Of a stretch of 64,000 nt of DNA, positions 31,500 through 40,632 are shown one piece after another; within the stretch, counting starts at the first letter, position 1; each line of letters starts with the position of its first letter. The position numbers were made by a program, and so were the translations under genes. The DNA lies in assembly GCF_004124315.2 (NCBI RefSeq), contig NZ_CP096889.1:1967001-2031000 (forward strand), written 5' to 3'. Below the pieces are notes generated by a model. The model made no database searches. It was not told where the DNA came from and saw only the letters and a program-made list of their open reading frames with translations. The stretch is from Bacillus cabrialesii. Lineage in GTDB: Bacteria; Bacillota; Bacilli; Bacillales; Bacillaceae.

Positions 31500-32697
31500 A
31501 TCTGCGATGCAGATTTGCCAGCTTCAAATGCTCCGCTAAAAATGCGACAAATACTTCATCACGCACAAGCGATGCGGCATAATTTCTTTTAATAAACCAT
31601 TCAGCTTCTTCAAACGCTGCAAATGTCTCATCCTGTGTTTCCCCGTTAATTTGGATATTCCACTCGTTGTCTAAAGGAAACAGAAAAAATCTCATTTGTG
31701 CGCGATTTTCATATAGTGATCCGTTCGCCGATCCCTTTAGATTATAGATATTACGGAAAGCATCTGGACGGACAGGATCGATTCGGAATGCTTCAGCAAC
31801 GAACAATTCGTATACTTCGTCGGTGATTGAACAGCCGGACGCCTTAGCATGACCGCCGCCTCCGTATCGGCCGGCGATTTCTGACACATCGATGTAATCA
31901 TGAATAGTGCGCAGGCTGACCCGTTTTGACCCCATGCTTAAAATCGCAATGTAATCGAGGTGCGGATTTTCTTTACCGAGCCTGTTTCCCAGCTCAGAAT
32001 GATAAGATTCTGCATGAACAATGCCTACACAGTGTTCGTGAACAAAAGTTTGCACCATTTCCCTTTTCTTTCTGCGAAGGTAGCGCTCGATTTTTACGTC
32101 TTCTAAATCAAGCAGCTTTTCTTCAAAATCATCAAAGAAAAATTTGTCATGCGCGGAAAGACGCTGAATCATTTTTTCTTCAAATTCATCGACCGACAGC
32201 AAAAAGAACAGATCATTAAGCCGCTTCGCCTGTTTTTGATCGTAGCGCTCCCACTCCCATGTATCATATTGGCGGACGAGCTCTGTGAATTGATCTAAGG
32301 CGTTTGTCGGTTTCATGAAACCATTTTCAACGAGATAGCCATATAAAAGCGATGTGGCCGATGTGAGCCGTCCATCATCGTATTCCACTTGAACAAATCC
32401 CCATTCATGCTCATTCAAATGAAGGGCAGTTTTATGATGATCAATCAGCTTCACTTTCCCGCCCGCATGAACATACTCATTCAATCTCTCTTCGTTTTCT
32501 TCGTTGACGACGAGATCGGTGATAAATAACGCGTCTTGTCTGTTGCTTTCTTTCGCTTTTTCTAAAAAGTACTGCACCTGAGCGTTTAAGCCGTTGACAG
32601 AGTTATACCGGACCTCAACATCTTTCCCGAATGCCAATTTTGCTACGATTCCGCACCCTACTCCGTCCAAGTCGTTATGTGAATATAAATGATACAT
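31498..32697 (-). CDS. nrnB: NrnB, DHH-family oligoribonuclease (nanoRNase)
   Basis: A 399-residue DHH phosphoesterase. Metal-binding motifs are at the N terminus (YSHNDLDGVGCG), in the middle (LFITDLVVN) and in the name-giving VKLIDHHKTAL. The C-terminal DHHA1-like part has the glycine-rich RYGGGGHAKASGC. NrnB (formerly YngD) degrades very short RNAs, and related enzymes act on pGpG and pAp. AAAGGGGCC precedes the ATG. It is monocistronic, convergent with yngC. Confidence 0.94.
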   Translation of the reverse strand: MYHLYSHNDLDGVGCGIVAKLAFGKDVEVRYNSVNGLNAQVQYFLEKAKESNRQDALFITDLVVNEENEERLNEYVHAGGKVKLIDHHKTALHLNEHEWGFVQVEYDDGRLTSATSLLYGYLVENGFMKPTNALDQFTELVRQYDTWEWERYDQKQAKRLNDLFFLLSVDEFEEKMIQRLSAHDKFFFDDFEEKLLDLEDVKIERYLRRKKREMVQTFVHEHCVGIVHAESYHSELGNRLGKENPHLDYIAILSMGSKRVSLRTIHDYIDVSEIAGRYGGGGHAKASGCSITDEVYELFVAEAFRIDPVRPDAFRNIYNLKGSANGSLYENRAQMRFFLFPLDNEWNIQINGETQDETFAAFEEAEWFIKRNYAASLVRDEVFVAFLAEHLKLANLHRR

Positions 32698-32824
32698 AAT
32701 GTAGGCCCCTTTTTATGATGAACTGACAATTGCCGCTAGAGGTGCGGCAGCCTTTATTTACTATTCTAAAAAACATAGCGTTTTATGCAAAGTTGATTAG
32801 TTTACATAATGTTATTATTGTGAA

Positions 32825-32849
32825 TATAAAAAGAGCGCTGTTTGCGCTC
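32825..32849 (-). terminator. Terminator of the yngJ-yngE operon
   Basis: On the minus strand GAGCGC and GCGCTC pair around AAACA, followed by TTTTTATA. It lies 16 bases past the yngE stop. Confidence 0.78.
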
Positions 32850-32864
32850 CTAAGTCCTTGCTTT

Positions 32865-34400
32865 TTAAACAGGATACACCGGGTGTTTTCGGTTGGTAAA
32901 TGTCATTTCCTTTGTCATGTATGCTTTTAGCCGTTTAGCCAACTCATCACGCAGCGAATTTGCCGGGATCACGGCATCAATGATCATTTCTGAAGCCAGT
33001 CGGTAGATATTGATGTCCTCTTTGTATTCCTCGCGTTTGCTGCTGATAAATTGCGCTCTCTCTTCTTTCGGAAGCTCGGCGATTTTTTTCGCGTAGACGG
33101 CATTTACAGCTGCTTCAGGACCCATAACGGCGATTTGGGCTGTTGGCAACGCTAAGCAGCAATCCGGTTCAAATGCCGGACCTGCCATTGCGTACAATCC
33201 TGCTCCATACGCTTTTCGGACAATGATAGAGAGCTTGGGAACGGTTGCTTCCGACATCGCTGAAATCATTTTTGCCCCGTGTCTGATAATACCCGCTTGT
33301 TCTACCTTTGTGCCGATCATAAAGCCGGGGATATCTGCTAAAAACAGCAATGGAATATGAAACGCGTCACATAAGGTAATAAATTTAGCCGCTTTGTCTG
33401 CTGAATCGTGAAATAAGACGCCGCCTTTTACCTTCGGCTGGTTTGCAACAATGCCGATAGGCTGTCCCTCGATCCGTGCGAGGCCGGTTATTAATTCCGG
33501 TGCGAATAAAGCTTTAATTTCAAAAAATGAGCCTTCGTCAATGACCCGCTCAATCAGCTCATGCATATCAAAAGGCGCATTTTGATTTTGGGGAATGACA
33601 TCGGCAAGCGGAATGTCGTAGTGTTTTGGCGGGCGTTTCTCTTGCGTAGGCGCTTTTTCTTGATAATGAGCCGGAAAGTATGATAAATAAGCCCGTGCCA
33701 GACGTATGGCTTCTTCTTCAGTTTCTGCAAGAATATCCCCGCAGCCTGAGATTGAGCAATGCATACGGGCGCCTCCCATTTCTTCGAGAGACACTTTTTC
33801 GCCGATAACCATTTCCGCCATCCGCGGCGATCCTAAATACATGGAGGCGTTGCCGTCTACCATAACGACAATGTCACAGAAGGCCGGGATATAAGCGCCG
33901 CCTGCCGCAGACGGTCCGAAAAGCAGGCAGATTTGCGGAATTCGTCCCGATAGTTTGACTTGGTTGTAAAAAATTCTTCCCGCACCGCGTCTCCCTGGAA
34001 AAACATTGATTTGATCGGTGATTCTGGCGCCTGCCGAATCGACTAAATAAATGAGCGGGCAGTTTAATTTTTCGGCGGTTTCTTGAATTCTGATGATTTT
34101 TTCAACGGTTTTTGCTCCCCATGAGCCTGCTTTCACCGTTGAATCATTTGCCATTGTGCAAACGGTTCGGCCGCCGATTTTGCCGATGGCTGTTACGACT
34201 CCGTCAGCGGGAAGCGCGTCTGACATGCATTCCGCAAAAAAAGCGTCTTCAAGCTCGATGTCATCGTCAAACAAAAGAGCAAGCCGTTCTCTGACAAAGA
34301 GCTTGCCTTTTTCTTGGTTGCTCTGATGATACTTTTCCGCCCCGCCTTTTCGGATCCGTTCGGCCCGTTCTGTTCGTTCCTTTTCATAATCCATGAGCAT
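32865..34400 (-). CDS. yngE: YngE, acyl-CoA (methylcrotonyl-type) carboxylase carboxyltransferase
   Basis: A 511-residue carboxyltransferase subunit that transfers CO2 from carboxybiotin to an acyl-CoA. Visible motifs are VRERLALLFDDD, PLIYLVDSAGARI, FGPSAAGGAYIPAF, LFLADIPGFMIG, and the AMAGPAFEPDCCLALPTAQIAVMGPE segment. GGGAGG lies just before two possible starts, ATG 34400 (MLMDYEKE) and ATG 34394; the open frame to 34652 runs antiparallel over the yngF end and has no start signal. It is the last gene of the operon and works with YngH (biotin carboxylase) and YngHB (carrier). Confidence 0.94.
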   Translation of the reverse strand: MLMDYEKERTERAERIRKGGAEKYHQSNQEKGKLFVRERLALLFDDDIELEDAFFAECMSDALPADGVVTAIGKIGGRTVCTMANDSTVKAGSWGAKTVEKIIRIQETAEKLNCPLIYLVDSAGARITDQINVFPGRRGAGRIFYNQVKLSGRIPQICLLFGPSAAGGAYIPAFCDIVVMVDGNASMYLGSPRMAEMVIGEKVSLEEMGGARMHCSISGCGDILAETEEEAIRLARAYLSYFPAHYQEKAPTQEKRPPKHYDIPLADVIPQNQNAPFDMHELIERVIDEGSFFEIKALFAPELITGLARIEGQPIGIVANQPKVKGGVLFHDSADKAAKFITLCDAFHIPLLFLADIPGFMIGTKVEQAGIIRHGAKMISAMSEATVPKLSIIVRKAYGAGLYAMAGPAFEPDCCLALPTAQIAVMGPEAAVNAVYAKKIAELPKEERAQFISSKREEYKEDINIYRLASEMIIDAVIPANSLRDELAKRLKAYMTKEMTFTNRKHPVYPV

Positions 34401-34410
34401 TTCCTCCCTT

Positions 34411-35193
34411 TTATAATCCCTTGTATACGGCCCGTCTTTTTTCTTGAAACGCCTGAAGCCCTTCTCTCCTGTCTTTTGTCGGAATGGTATGTTCATATGC
34501 TTTTTGTTCAATTGCCAGCCCTGTTGCGAGATCTGTCTCCAATCCTTTATTGATTGCGAATTTCGCCTGGCGGACAGCGATCGGCCCATTGGCAGAGATG
34601 GCTGCGGCCAGCTCCTCTGCTTTTGGCATAAGGTTACAAGGAGCCGTGACATGCTCTACAATACCTATTTCTTTTGCTTCGTGTGCTGTTACGCGTCTGC
34701 CTGTAAAAATTAATTCTTTTGCTTTACCTCTGCCAATCAGACGAGGCAGTCTTTGGGTTCCGCCGGCACCTGGGATAATGGCTAACCCTGTTTCCGGAAG
34801 GCCCAGCACGGCAGATTCAGCTGCGATGCGAAGGTCGCATGCCAATGCCAATTCAAGACCGCCGCCTAATGCGCTTCCGTTTATCGCAGCTATAACCGGC
34901 TGAGGTGAGGCTTCAAGTAAAGCCGCGGTTCTTTGAATGAGAGATACACTTTCAAGAACCTGATCTTCTTTCAGCTTTATCCGTTCTTTCAGGTCTGCCC
35001 CCGCACAAAACGCTTTTTCGCCGGTGCCTGTGAGGATGACACAGCGAATGTTTGAGTTGAATTCAATTTCCTGAAGAATCGATTGCAGGCTTCTCAGCAT
35101 TTCCGCTGAAAGAGCATTTGCCGCCTGAGGCCTGTTTAACGTGATGACGGCAATGTGATCTTTCTGGACAGTAAAAAGAATCGTTTCTCCCAT
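34411..35193 (-). CDS. yngF: YngF, enoyl-CoA hydratase/isomerase family protein
   Basis: A 260-residue crotonase-fold enzyme. NRPQAANALSAEML, GEKAFCAGADLKER and the oxyanion-hole stretch AAINGSALGGGLELALACDLRIA are clear, as is PGAGGTQRLPRLIG. By position it is likely the methylglutaconyl-CoA hydratase step that joins YngE and YngG chemistry in leucine breakdown; that substrate is inferred from the neighbours. AGAGAGGAC precedes the ATG. yngG ends 19 bases upstream. Confidence 0.93.
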   Translation of the reverse strand: MGETILFTVQKDHIAVITLNRPQAANALSAEMLRSLQSILQEIEFNSNIRCVILTGTGEKAFCAGADLKERIKLKEDQVLESVSLIQRTAALLEASPQPVIAAINGSALGGGLELALACDLRIAAESAVLGLPETGLAIIPGAGGTQRLPRLIGRGKAKELIFTGRRVTAHEAKEIGIVEHVTAPCNLMPKAEELAAAISANGPIAVRQAKFAINKGLETDLATGLAIEQKAYEHTIPTKDRREGLQAFQEKRRAVYKGL

Positions 35194-35212
35194 GTTTTTG
35201 TCCTCTCTTTTA

Positions 35213-36112
35213 TCAAGATGATTTAAATACCTTTAGATTTCGGCTTGGCAGCTGTTTGCCCATTTTTTCCTCTATCCATTTGGCCGCGGAAAGCAGTTTA
35301 TCGAGATTTATATTTGTTTTGATGTTCATCTGTTCCAGCATGTACACGATATCCTCAGTCGCGGCGTTTCCGGACGAACCCGGAGCATACGGGCAGCCCC
35401 CAAGTCCTCCTGCCGAGCCGTCGAACACAGTGATGCCCATTTGGAGAGCTGTGACCATGTTGGCGAGCGCCGTTCCTCTCGTATCATGAAAATGCAGGGC
35501 AATTTGATTGGCCGGGAATCGTGCCAAAAGAGCTTCAAGTACGGTTTCAACTTGGACGGGATTTGCCGCTCCGATCGTATCTCCAAGCGATAGTTCAGAA
35601 ATCCCGAATTCAAATAGGGCTTCAGAAAGGCGGATGACTTGTTCAATGGGGACATCTTTTTCGTACGGACAGCCGAAAACAGTTGAGAGGTAGGCTCTTG
35701 TTGAGAGGTTTGCTTTTTTTGCGTCATCGTTTACTTGTTTGAGAGTATGAAGGGTTTCAGTTGTGGATTTATTGATGTTTTTTCTGTTGTGCGTCTCGCT
35801 CGCAGACATAAAGACGCAGGCTTCGTCAATGCCTCCTTCAAGGGCACTCTCCAGACCCTTTTGATTGGGCACAAGCGCCGCGTATGTTACCCCTTTTTCA
35901 CGGTTAATGCCTTTTGCCACGTCTATTGCATCTCGAAGTGCCGGAATCCATTTCGGGTGAACGAAGGATGTGATTTCGATATACGAAAGCCCTGTCCGGG
36001 AAAGCTGGTTGATCCAAGTGATTTTATCTTCGGTTGTGATCCATATAGGCTCGTTTTGTAAGCCGTCACGCGGTCCGACTTCTTTGATCTTCACTTTTTT
36101 AGGATATGACAT
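35213..36112 (-). CDS. yngG: YngG, hydroxymethylglutaryl-CoA lyase
   Basis: A 299-residue TIM-barrel lyase of the HMGL-like family. It shows VGPRDGLQNEP at the start, EITSFVHPKWIPALRD, LSLGDTIGAANP, ALHFHDTRGTALANM (metal-binding His pair) and the signature GGLGGCPYAPGSSGNAATED with the catalytic Cys. It cleaves HMG-CoA to acetoacetate and acetyl-CoA. It is the fifth gene in the operon order J-I-H-HB-G-F-E. GAGGAAG lies before ATG 36112. The assignment is firm for the family and likely for the reaction. Confidence 0.95.
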   Translation of the reverse strand: MSYPKKVKIKEVGPRDGLQNEPIWITTEDKITWINQLSRTGLSYIEITSFVHPKWIPALRDAIDVAKGINREKGVTYAALVPNQKGLESALEGGIDEACVFMSASETHNRKNINKSTTETLHTLKQVNDDAKKANLSTRAYLSTVFGCPYEKDVPIEQVIRLSEALFEFGISELSLGDTIGAANPVQVETVLEALLARFPANQIALHFHDTRGTALANMVTALQMGITVFDGSAGGLGGCPYAPGSSGNAATEDIVYMLEQMNIKTNINLDKLLSAAKWIEEKMGKQLPSRNLKVFKSS

Positions 36113-36126
36113 GGTCTTCCTCCAGT

Positions 36127-36348
36127 TTATTGAGTGGAATCGCTCATTTCGAGCAGCACGTCTCCTTCATTTACGAAATCGCCCTCATGTTTTTTGACTT
36201 CTTTTACGGTTCCGCTTCTGTCTGCAACGATCGGGATTTCCATTTTCATTGATTCCAAAATGGCAACTTCCTGGCCTTTTTCAATGTGGTCGCCGGCTTT
36301 GACGTGCACTTTCCACACGTTTCCCGCCATTTGTATCTTAACCGTCAT
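36127..36348 (-). CDS. yngHB: YngHB, biotin/lipoyl carrier protein
   Basis: A 73-residue single biotinyl domain: KAGDHIEKGQEVAILESMKMEIPI carries the attachment Lys35 in ESMKME, and GTVKEVKKHEGDFVNEGDVL forms the second half of the barrel. It is a free-standing carrier between the biotin carboxylase (yngH, 14 bases upstream) and yngG (14 bases downstream), so it should shuttle CO2 for YngE. It lacks the Ala/Pro-rich linker of AccB. AAGGAGG precedes the ATG. Confidence 0.95.
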   Translation of the reverse strand: MTVKIQMAGNVWKVHVKAGDHIEKGQEVAILESMKMEIPIVADRSGTVKEVKKHEGDFVNEGDVLLEMSDSTQ

Positions 36349-36362
36349 AACAACTGCCTCCT

Positions 36363-37697
36363 TTATAAAAGTTGTTTCAAAAAGTCAGTCGTGACATCCC
36401 CTTCTTTAAATGCTTTTGATGAAGCAGTCTGTATGAGAAGCGGGAGATTTGTTTTGATTCCCTCTATCCGGTAGTCACGGAGCGCTGTCTTCAGCTTTTC
36501 GATTGCTTCCGCTCTGGTATGGCCTTTGACTATCATTTTGGCGATCATCGGGTCATAAAAAGGGGTAACGGTGCTGTCTTTTGCTACCGCACATTCGTGC
36601 CTGACTCCTTTTTGGCCAGGGAGTGAAAACGCAGTGATCGTACCTGGTGATGGGTAGAATGTTTTCGGGTCCTCCGCGTATATTCGAACTTCTATCGCAT
36701 GCCCGTTTCGTTTGATGTCTTGCTGGGAGAATGCGAGTGTATGGCCCGCAGCAATCCGTAACTGCTGCTCAACTAGATCCAGGCCCGTTATTTCTTCAGT
36801 CACGGGGTGTTCAACTTGCAGTCTTGTATTCATTTCGAGAAAATAAAAGTTTTGATTCGCGTCTACTAAAAACTCGATGGTGCCTGCGTTCGTATAGCCG
36901 ATCGCTTTTGCTGCTTTTACGGCCGTTTGCCCGAGCTTCATTCTTAGATCATCATCTACAAATGGTGACGGCGCTTCTTCAATGACCTTTTGATGCCGTC
37001 TCTGAACAGAGCAATCGCGTTCAAACAAATGTACTGTATGGCCGTGCTGATCGGCCAACAGCTGAACTTCGATGTGGCGCGCATGTTCAATGACTTTTTC
37101 GATATACATCGAACCGTCACCGAAAAAATCTGCTGCGCGCTTTTTGTTCCCCTCGTACGCCTTTGTCAAAGCTTCCTCATTTTGGACAAGCTGCATACCG
37201 ATGCCGCCTCCGCCCGCTGAAGCTTTCAGCATGACTGGGTAGCCGATTTGGCTTGCAGTGCGGCAAGCTGCCTGAATGTCTCCAAGGGATTCGGAAACAC
37301 CGGGAACGACGGGGACACCTGCCGCCTCCATTGCTTTACGCGCTTCGATTTTGCTGCCCATCTTAGCAATGATATCGGGTGCAGGGCCGATAAACACGAT
37401 GTTTTCTTGCTTGCAGCGTTCAGCGAACCGGCTGTTTTCTGATAATAACCCGTAGCCCGGGTGGATGGCGTCGGCGTTTGCTTTTTTCGCCGTCTCTATG
37501 ATTCTCTCTATATTTAAATAACTTTCACTGACTCTTGATTCCCCGATCAAATAAGCCTCTGTGGCCGCCTTTGCATGGGGTGCGTCTCTGTCTGCTTCTG
37601 AATAAACCGCGACCGTTTTGATTCCGAGACGGCTGCACGTTCGGATAATTCTCATTGCAATCTCTCCGCGGTTGGCGATCAGTATTTTTGTAAACAT
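36363..37697 (-). CDS. yngH: YngH, biotin carboxylase subunit
   Basis: A 444-residue ATP-grasp biotin carboxylase. It shows ILIANRGEIAMRIIRTC, AIHPGYGLLSENSRFAERC, the glycine-rich ATP lid KASAGGGGIGM, EAPSPFVDDDLR, and the active-site stretch FLEMNTRLQVEHPVTEEITGLDLVEQQL. It is a paralogue of housekeeping AccC. In this operon it would carboxylate YngHB for the YngE reaction. AGGTGAAG precedes the ATG, and its start is 9 bases from the yngI stop. Confidence 0.95.
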   Translation of the reverse strand: MFTKILIANRGEIAMRIIRTCSRLGIKTVAVYSEADRDAPHAKAATEAYLIGESRVSESYLNIERIIETAKKANADAIHPGYGLLSENSRFAERCKQENIVFIGPAPDIIAKMGSKIEARKAMEAAGVPVVPGVSESLGDIQAACRTASQIGYPVMLKASAGGGGIGMQLVQNEEALTKAYEGNKKRAADFFGDGSMYIEKVIEHARHIEVQLLADQHGHTVHLFERDCSVQRRHQKVIEEAPSPFVDDDLRMKLGQTAVKAAKAIGYTNAGTIEFLVDANQNFYFLEMNTRLQVEHPVTEEITGLDLVEQQLRIAAGHTLAFSQQDIKRNGHAIEVRIYAEDPKTFYPSPGTITAFSLPGQKGVRHECAVAKDSTVTPFYDPMIAKMIVKGHTRAEAIEKLKTALRDYRIEGIKTNLPLLIQTASSKAFKEGDVTTDFLKQLL

Positions 37698-37706
37698 AAC
37701 TTCACC

Positions 37707-39356
37707 TCATTGACATGATGATAAGTTGAACATTTCAATCGTTTTTTCACGCAGTTTATATTTTTGAATTTTACCTGAAGCCGTCATCGGGTACTCGTCT
37801 GCATAAATAACATAACGCGGAATTTTGTGGCGGGCGATTTTCCCTTTGCAATAGGCTTTAAGCTCTTCAGACGAAACGGTTTTTCCGTCTTTCAGTTTAA
37901 TCCAGGCAGCGGCCTCCTCCCCGAATTTGGCGTCAGGCACACCAACGACCTGGACATCTAAAATAGCGGGATGCCGGTATAGGAATTCTTCAATTTCACG
38001 CGGGTAAATGTTCTCACCGCCTCTGATGAGCATGTCTTTTAATCTTCCGGTGATGCGGCAGTACCCGTCTTCATCCATGACAGCAAGATCTCCGGTGAAC
38101 AGCCATCCATCGGGATTGATTGCTTTTCTGGTCGCTTCTTCGTCTTGATAATAGCCTTTCATGACATGGTAGCCGCGGGTGCATAGCTCTCCTTGCACGC
38201 CTCTTTGAACTTCTTGACATGTCCCGGGTTCTACGATTTTCACTTCTGCATGAGGCAGGGCACGGCCGGTTGTTTCGACTCTCCGTATGAAAGAATCATT
38301 TGCCCTCGTTTGCGTAATGACCGGTGAGGCTTCAGTTTGACCATAGGCGATTGTAATGTCTTTCATGCCCATCTTTTCAATGACAGCTTTCATGACTTCA
38401 CTCGGACAGGGAGAACCGGCCATGATGCCTGTTCGGAGCGTCGATAAATCATATGCTTCAAAATCCGGATGATGCAGCTCTGAGATAAACATGGTCGGCA
38501 CGCCGTGGAGCGCTGTGCATTTCTCTTTTTCGACCGTTTTAAGGACGGTAACCGGATCAAATTCTTGTATAGGTATCATGGCTGCCCCGACGGACACACA
38601 CGCCAAAATCCCGAGCACGCATCCGAAGCAGTGAAAAAACGGAACCGGGATGCACAGGCGGTCTTGAGAGGTTAATCCCATACATTCAGCGATATTGGCA
38701 GCGTTATTGATGACATTAAAATGGGTCAGCATCACTCCTTTGGGAAACCCTGTCGTTCCTGATGTGTATTGCATGTTAATCACATCGTCTTTTTCAAGGC
38801 TGTTCATTCTTGCTTCCAGCTCAGCATCCGTCACTGTTTTTGCCAATATCTCTGTATCGTCCCAATGATACATGCCAGGCAAACGGTTTTCACCGATATA
38901 AATCAGCGTTTTTAAAAAGGGATATCGTTCTGATCTCAGCTGGCCGGGTTCTGCTTCTTGCAGTTCGGGAATTAAGCTGTTCAGGATGTCTGTGTAAGAA
39001 GTGCCCCGATATGAATCCATGACAATAAGCGCCGCGGCATCCGATTGCTTCAGCAAGTAATCGAGCTCGTGTGCTTGATAATTGGTATTGACGGTCACGA
39101 GCACGGCTCCGATTTTCGCGGTGGCGAATTGAACGGCAAGCCATTCGGGGATATTCGAAGCCCATATGGCTACGTGGTCTCCTTTTCCAATCCCCATCCG
39201 CATTAGCCCTTTAGCGGTTTGACGGCACAGACTGTTAAATTGGGCGTACGTATAGCGGATATTTCTGTCTGGATAAACGACCGCTTCTTGATCAGGATAG
39301 GCTTCAGCGGTTTGTTCCAGCAGCCTGCCGATTGTGGAATGGATGAGTTCAGCCAT
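37707..39356 (-). CDS. yngI: YngI, acyl-CoA synthetase (AMP-forming)
   Basis: A 549-residue ANL-superfamily ligase. It shows NMQYTSGTTGFPKGVMLTH (P-loop), ITIAYGQTEASPV, GWLFTGDLAVMDEDGY, GRLKDMLIRGGENIYPREIEEFL and the C-terminal catalytic Lys in YPMTASGKIQKYKLRE. It should activate a fatty or branched carboxylic acid to its CoA ester. I start at ATG 39356, eight bases after AAAGGTGG; a GTG four codons earlier overlaps that site. It follows yngJ by 42 bases in the same operon. Confidence 0.93.
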   Translation of the reverse strand: MAELIHSTIGRLLEQTAEAYPDQEAVVYPDRNIRYTYAQFNSLCRQTAKGLMRMGIGKGDHVAIWASNIPEWLAVQFATAKIGAVLVTVNTNYQAHELDYLLKQSDAAALIVMDSYRGTSYTDILNSLIPELQEAEPGQLRSERYPFLKTLIYIGENRLPGMYHWDDTEILAKTVTDAELEARMNSLEKDDVINMQYTSGTTGFPKGVMLTHFNVINNAANIAECMGLTSQDRLCIPVPFFHCFGCVLGILACVSVGAAMIPIQEFDPVTVLKTVEKEKCTALHGVPTMFISELHHPDFEAYDLSTLRTGIMAGSPCPSEVMKAVIEKMGMKDITIAYGQTEASPVITQTRANDSFIRRVETTGRALPHAEVKIVEPGTCQEVQRGVQGELCTRGYHVMKGYYQDEEATRKAINPDGWLFTGDLAVMDEDGYCRITGRLKDMLIRGGENIYPREIEEFLYRHPAILDVQVVGVPDAKFGEEAAAWIKLKDGKTVSSEELKAYCKGKIARHKIPRYVIYADEYPMTASGKIQKYKLREKTIEMFNLSSCQ

Positions 39357-39398
39357 GCATTGTTCCACCTTTCTAAGTTGTGGGAAAGCGTTTACATT

Positions 39399-40541
39399 TT
39401 ATGTTAAAAGCTGTCTGGCGATCACGATACGCTGAATTTCAGATGTGCCTTCACCGATTTCCATTAATTTTGCGTCCCGCAGCATCCGTTCTACCCCATA
39501 TTCTTTCATGTAGCCTGAACCTCCATGGATTTGAATGGCTTGATTGCAAGCCCTTGTCGCCATTTCAGATGCAAACAGCTTGGCATACGCCGCTTCTTTT
39601 GTGAACGGGCGGTTATGGTCTTTCAGCCAAGCAGCTTTTAACACCATTTGCCGTGCCAATTCAATTTCCATCGCCATATCGGCAAGTTTAAATTGAATCG
39701 CCTGAAAGGAAGAAATCGGCTGTCCGAACTGCTTTCGTTCTTTCGCGTATGCCAATGATGCTTCAAGTGCCGCTTGGGCGATGCCGACTGCAAGAGCAGC
39801 GATGGAGATCCGTCCGCCGTCCAGCGTGTACAGAAACTGCTTAAATCCTTTTGTTGGATCGCCGAGTAAGTTGCCCGCAGGCACTCTGACATTCTCAAGC
39901 AAAATTTCCGCTGTATTTGAACCGCGGACGCCCATTTTATCGTACGGGCTCGTAATCGTAAGTCCGGGTGTGCCGGTTGGCACGATCAATGCTGAGATGA
40001 TGTTCTTTCCGTTTTTGTTTTTGCCTGTTACTGCGGTTACAATCACCGTTCGTGCGTAGCTTGCATTCGTGATCCAGCACTTTTCGCCGTTGATGACATA
40101 CTCTTCCCCATTTGTAATCGCTTTTGTTCGAGTGCCACCTGCATCTGAGCCGGCATTTGGTTCCGTCAGGCCGAATGACCCGAGTGCTTTGCCGGAAGCC
40201 AACGGTGTCAAATGCACCCGTTTTTGTTCTTCTGTTCCGAAATAATAAAGAGGACATGCGCCGAGTGAGACCGCTGCAGCATAGCTTAATCCAGTACTGC
40301 CGCAGGCTTTGCCGATTTCTTCAACCGCTAAGGCATATGAAATCGTATCAGCGCCTGATCCGCCGTATTCTTCGGGAAAAGGAATACCCATCAGCCCGAG
40401 TTCACCCATTTTTTTAAATGTTTGGACCGGGAACTCGCCTGTTTGATCTACATGTTCAGCGTGAGGAGCAATTTCTTTTTTCGCAAAATCCTTTACCATT
40501 TCACGAACCATTTGCTGTTCTTTTGTCAGCTCAAAATTCAC
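39399..40541 (-). CDS. yngJ: YngJ, acyl-CoA dehydrogenase
   Basis: A 380-residue FAD enzyme of the acyl-CoA dehydrogenase family. It shows FGLTEPNAGSDAGG and CWITNASYA (flavin contacts), the catalytic-base region and IHGGSGYMKEYGVERMLRDAKLMEIGEGTSEIQR at the C terminus. By analogy with the downstream genes it may act on isovaleryl-CoA. The start is GTG 40541 after GAAGGAGG, giving MNFELTKEQQ; the longer frame to 40607 passes through the ribosome site. It heads the operon. In B. subtilis this operon is mother-cell (sigma-E) controlled; I could not place the promoter. Confidence 0.93.
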   Translation of the reverse strand: MNFELTKEQQMVREMVKDFAKKEIAPHAEHVDQTGEFPVQTFKKMGELGLMGIPFPEEYGGSGADTISYALAVEEIGKACGSTGLSYAAAVSLGACPLYYFGTEEQKRVHLTPLASGKALGSFGLTEPNAGSDAGGTRTKAITNGEEYVINGEKCWITNASYARTVIVTAVTGKNKNGKNIISALIVPTGTPGLTITSPYDKMGVRGSNTAEILLENVRVPAGNLLGDPTKGFKQFLYTLDGGRISIAALAVGIAQAALEASLAYAKERKQFGQPISSFQAIQFKLADMAMEIELARQMVLKAAWLKDHNRPFTKEAAYAKLFASEMATRACNQAIQIHGGSGYMKEYGVERMLRDAKLMEIGEGTSEIQRIVIARQLLT

Positions 40542-40632
40542 CGTGGTTTCCTCCTTCACATCTTTGTAACATCCTATTAGGCGAGTGCTGTAATCATTCC
40601 CTGACAAAAGAAATCTGAAAATTGAAATTGTA

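Noticed and set aside
34401..34652. Extension of yngE upstream into the yngF region
   Set aside because: The extra 84 codons overlap the end of yngF on the same strand in another frame, and GGGAGG sits just before ATG 34400. The shorter protein matches the family length.
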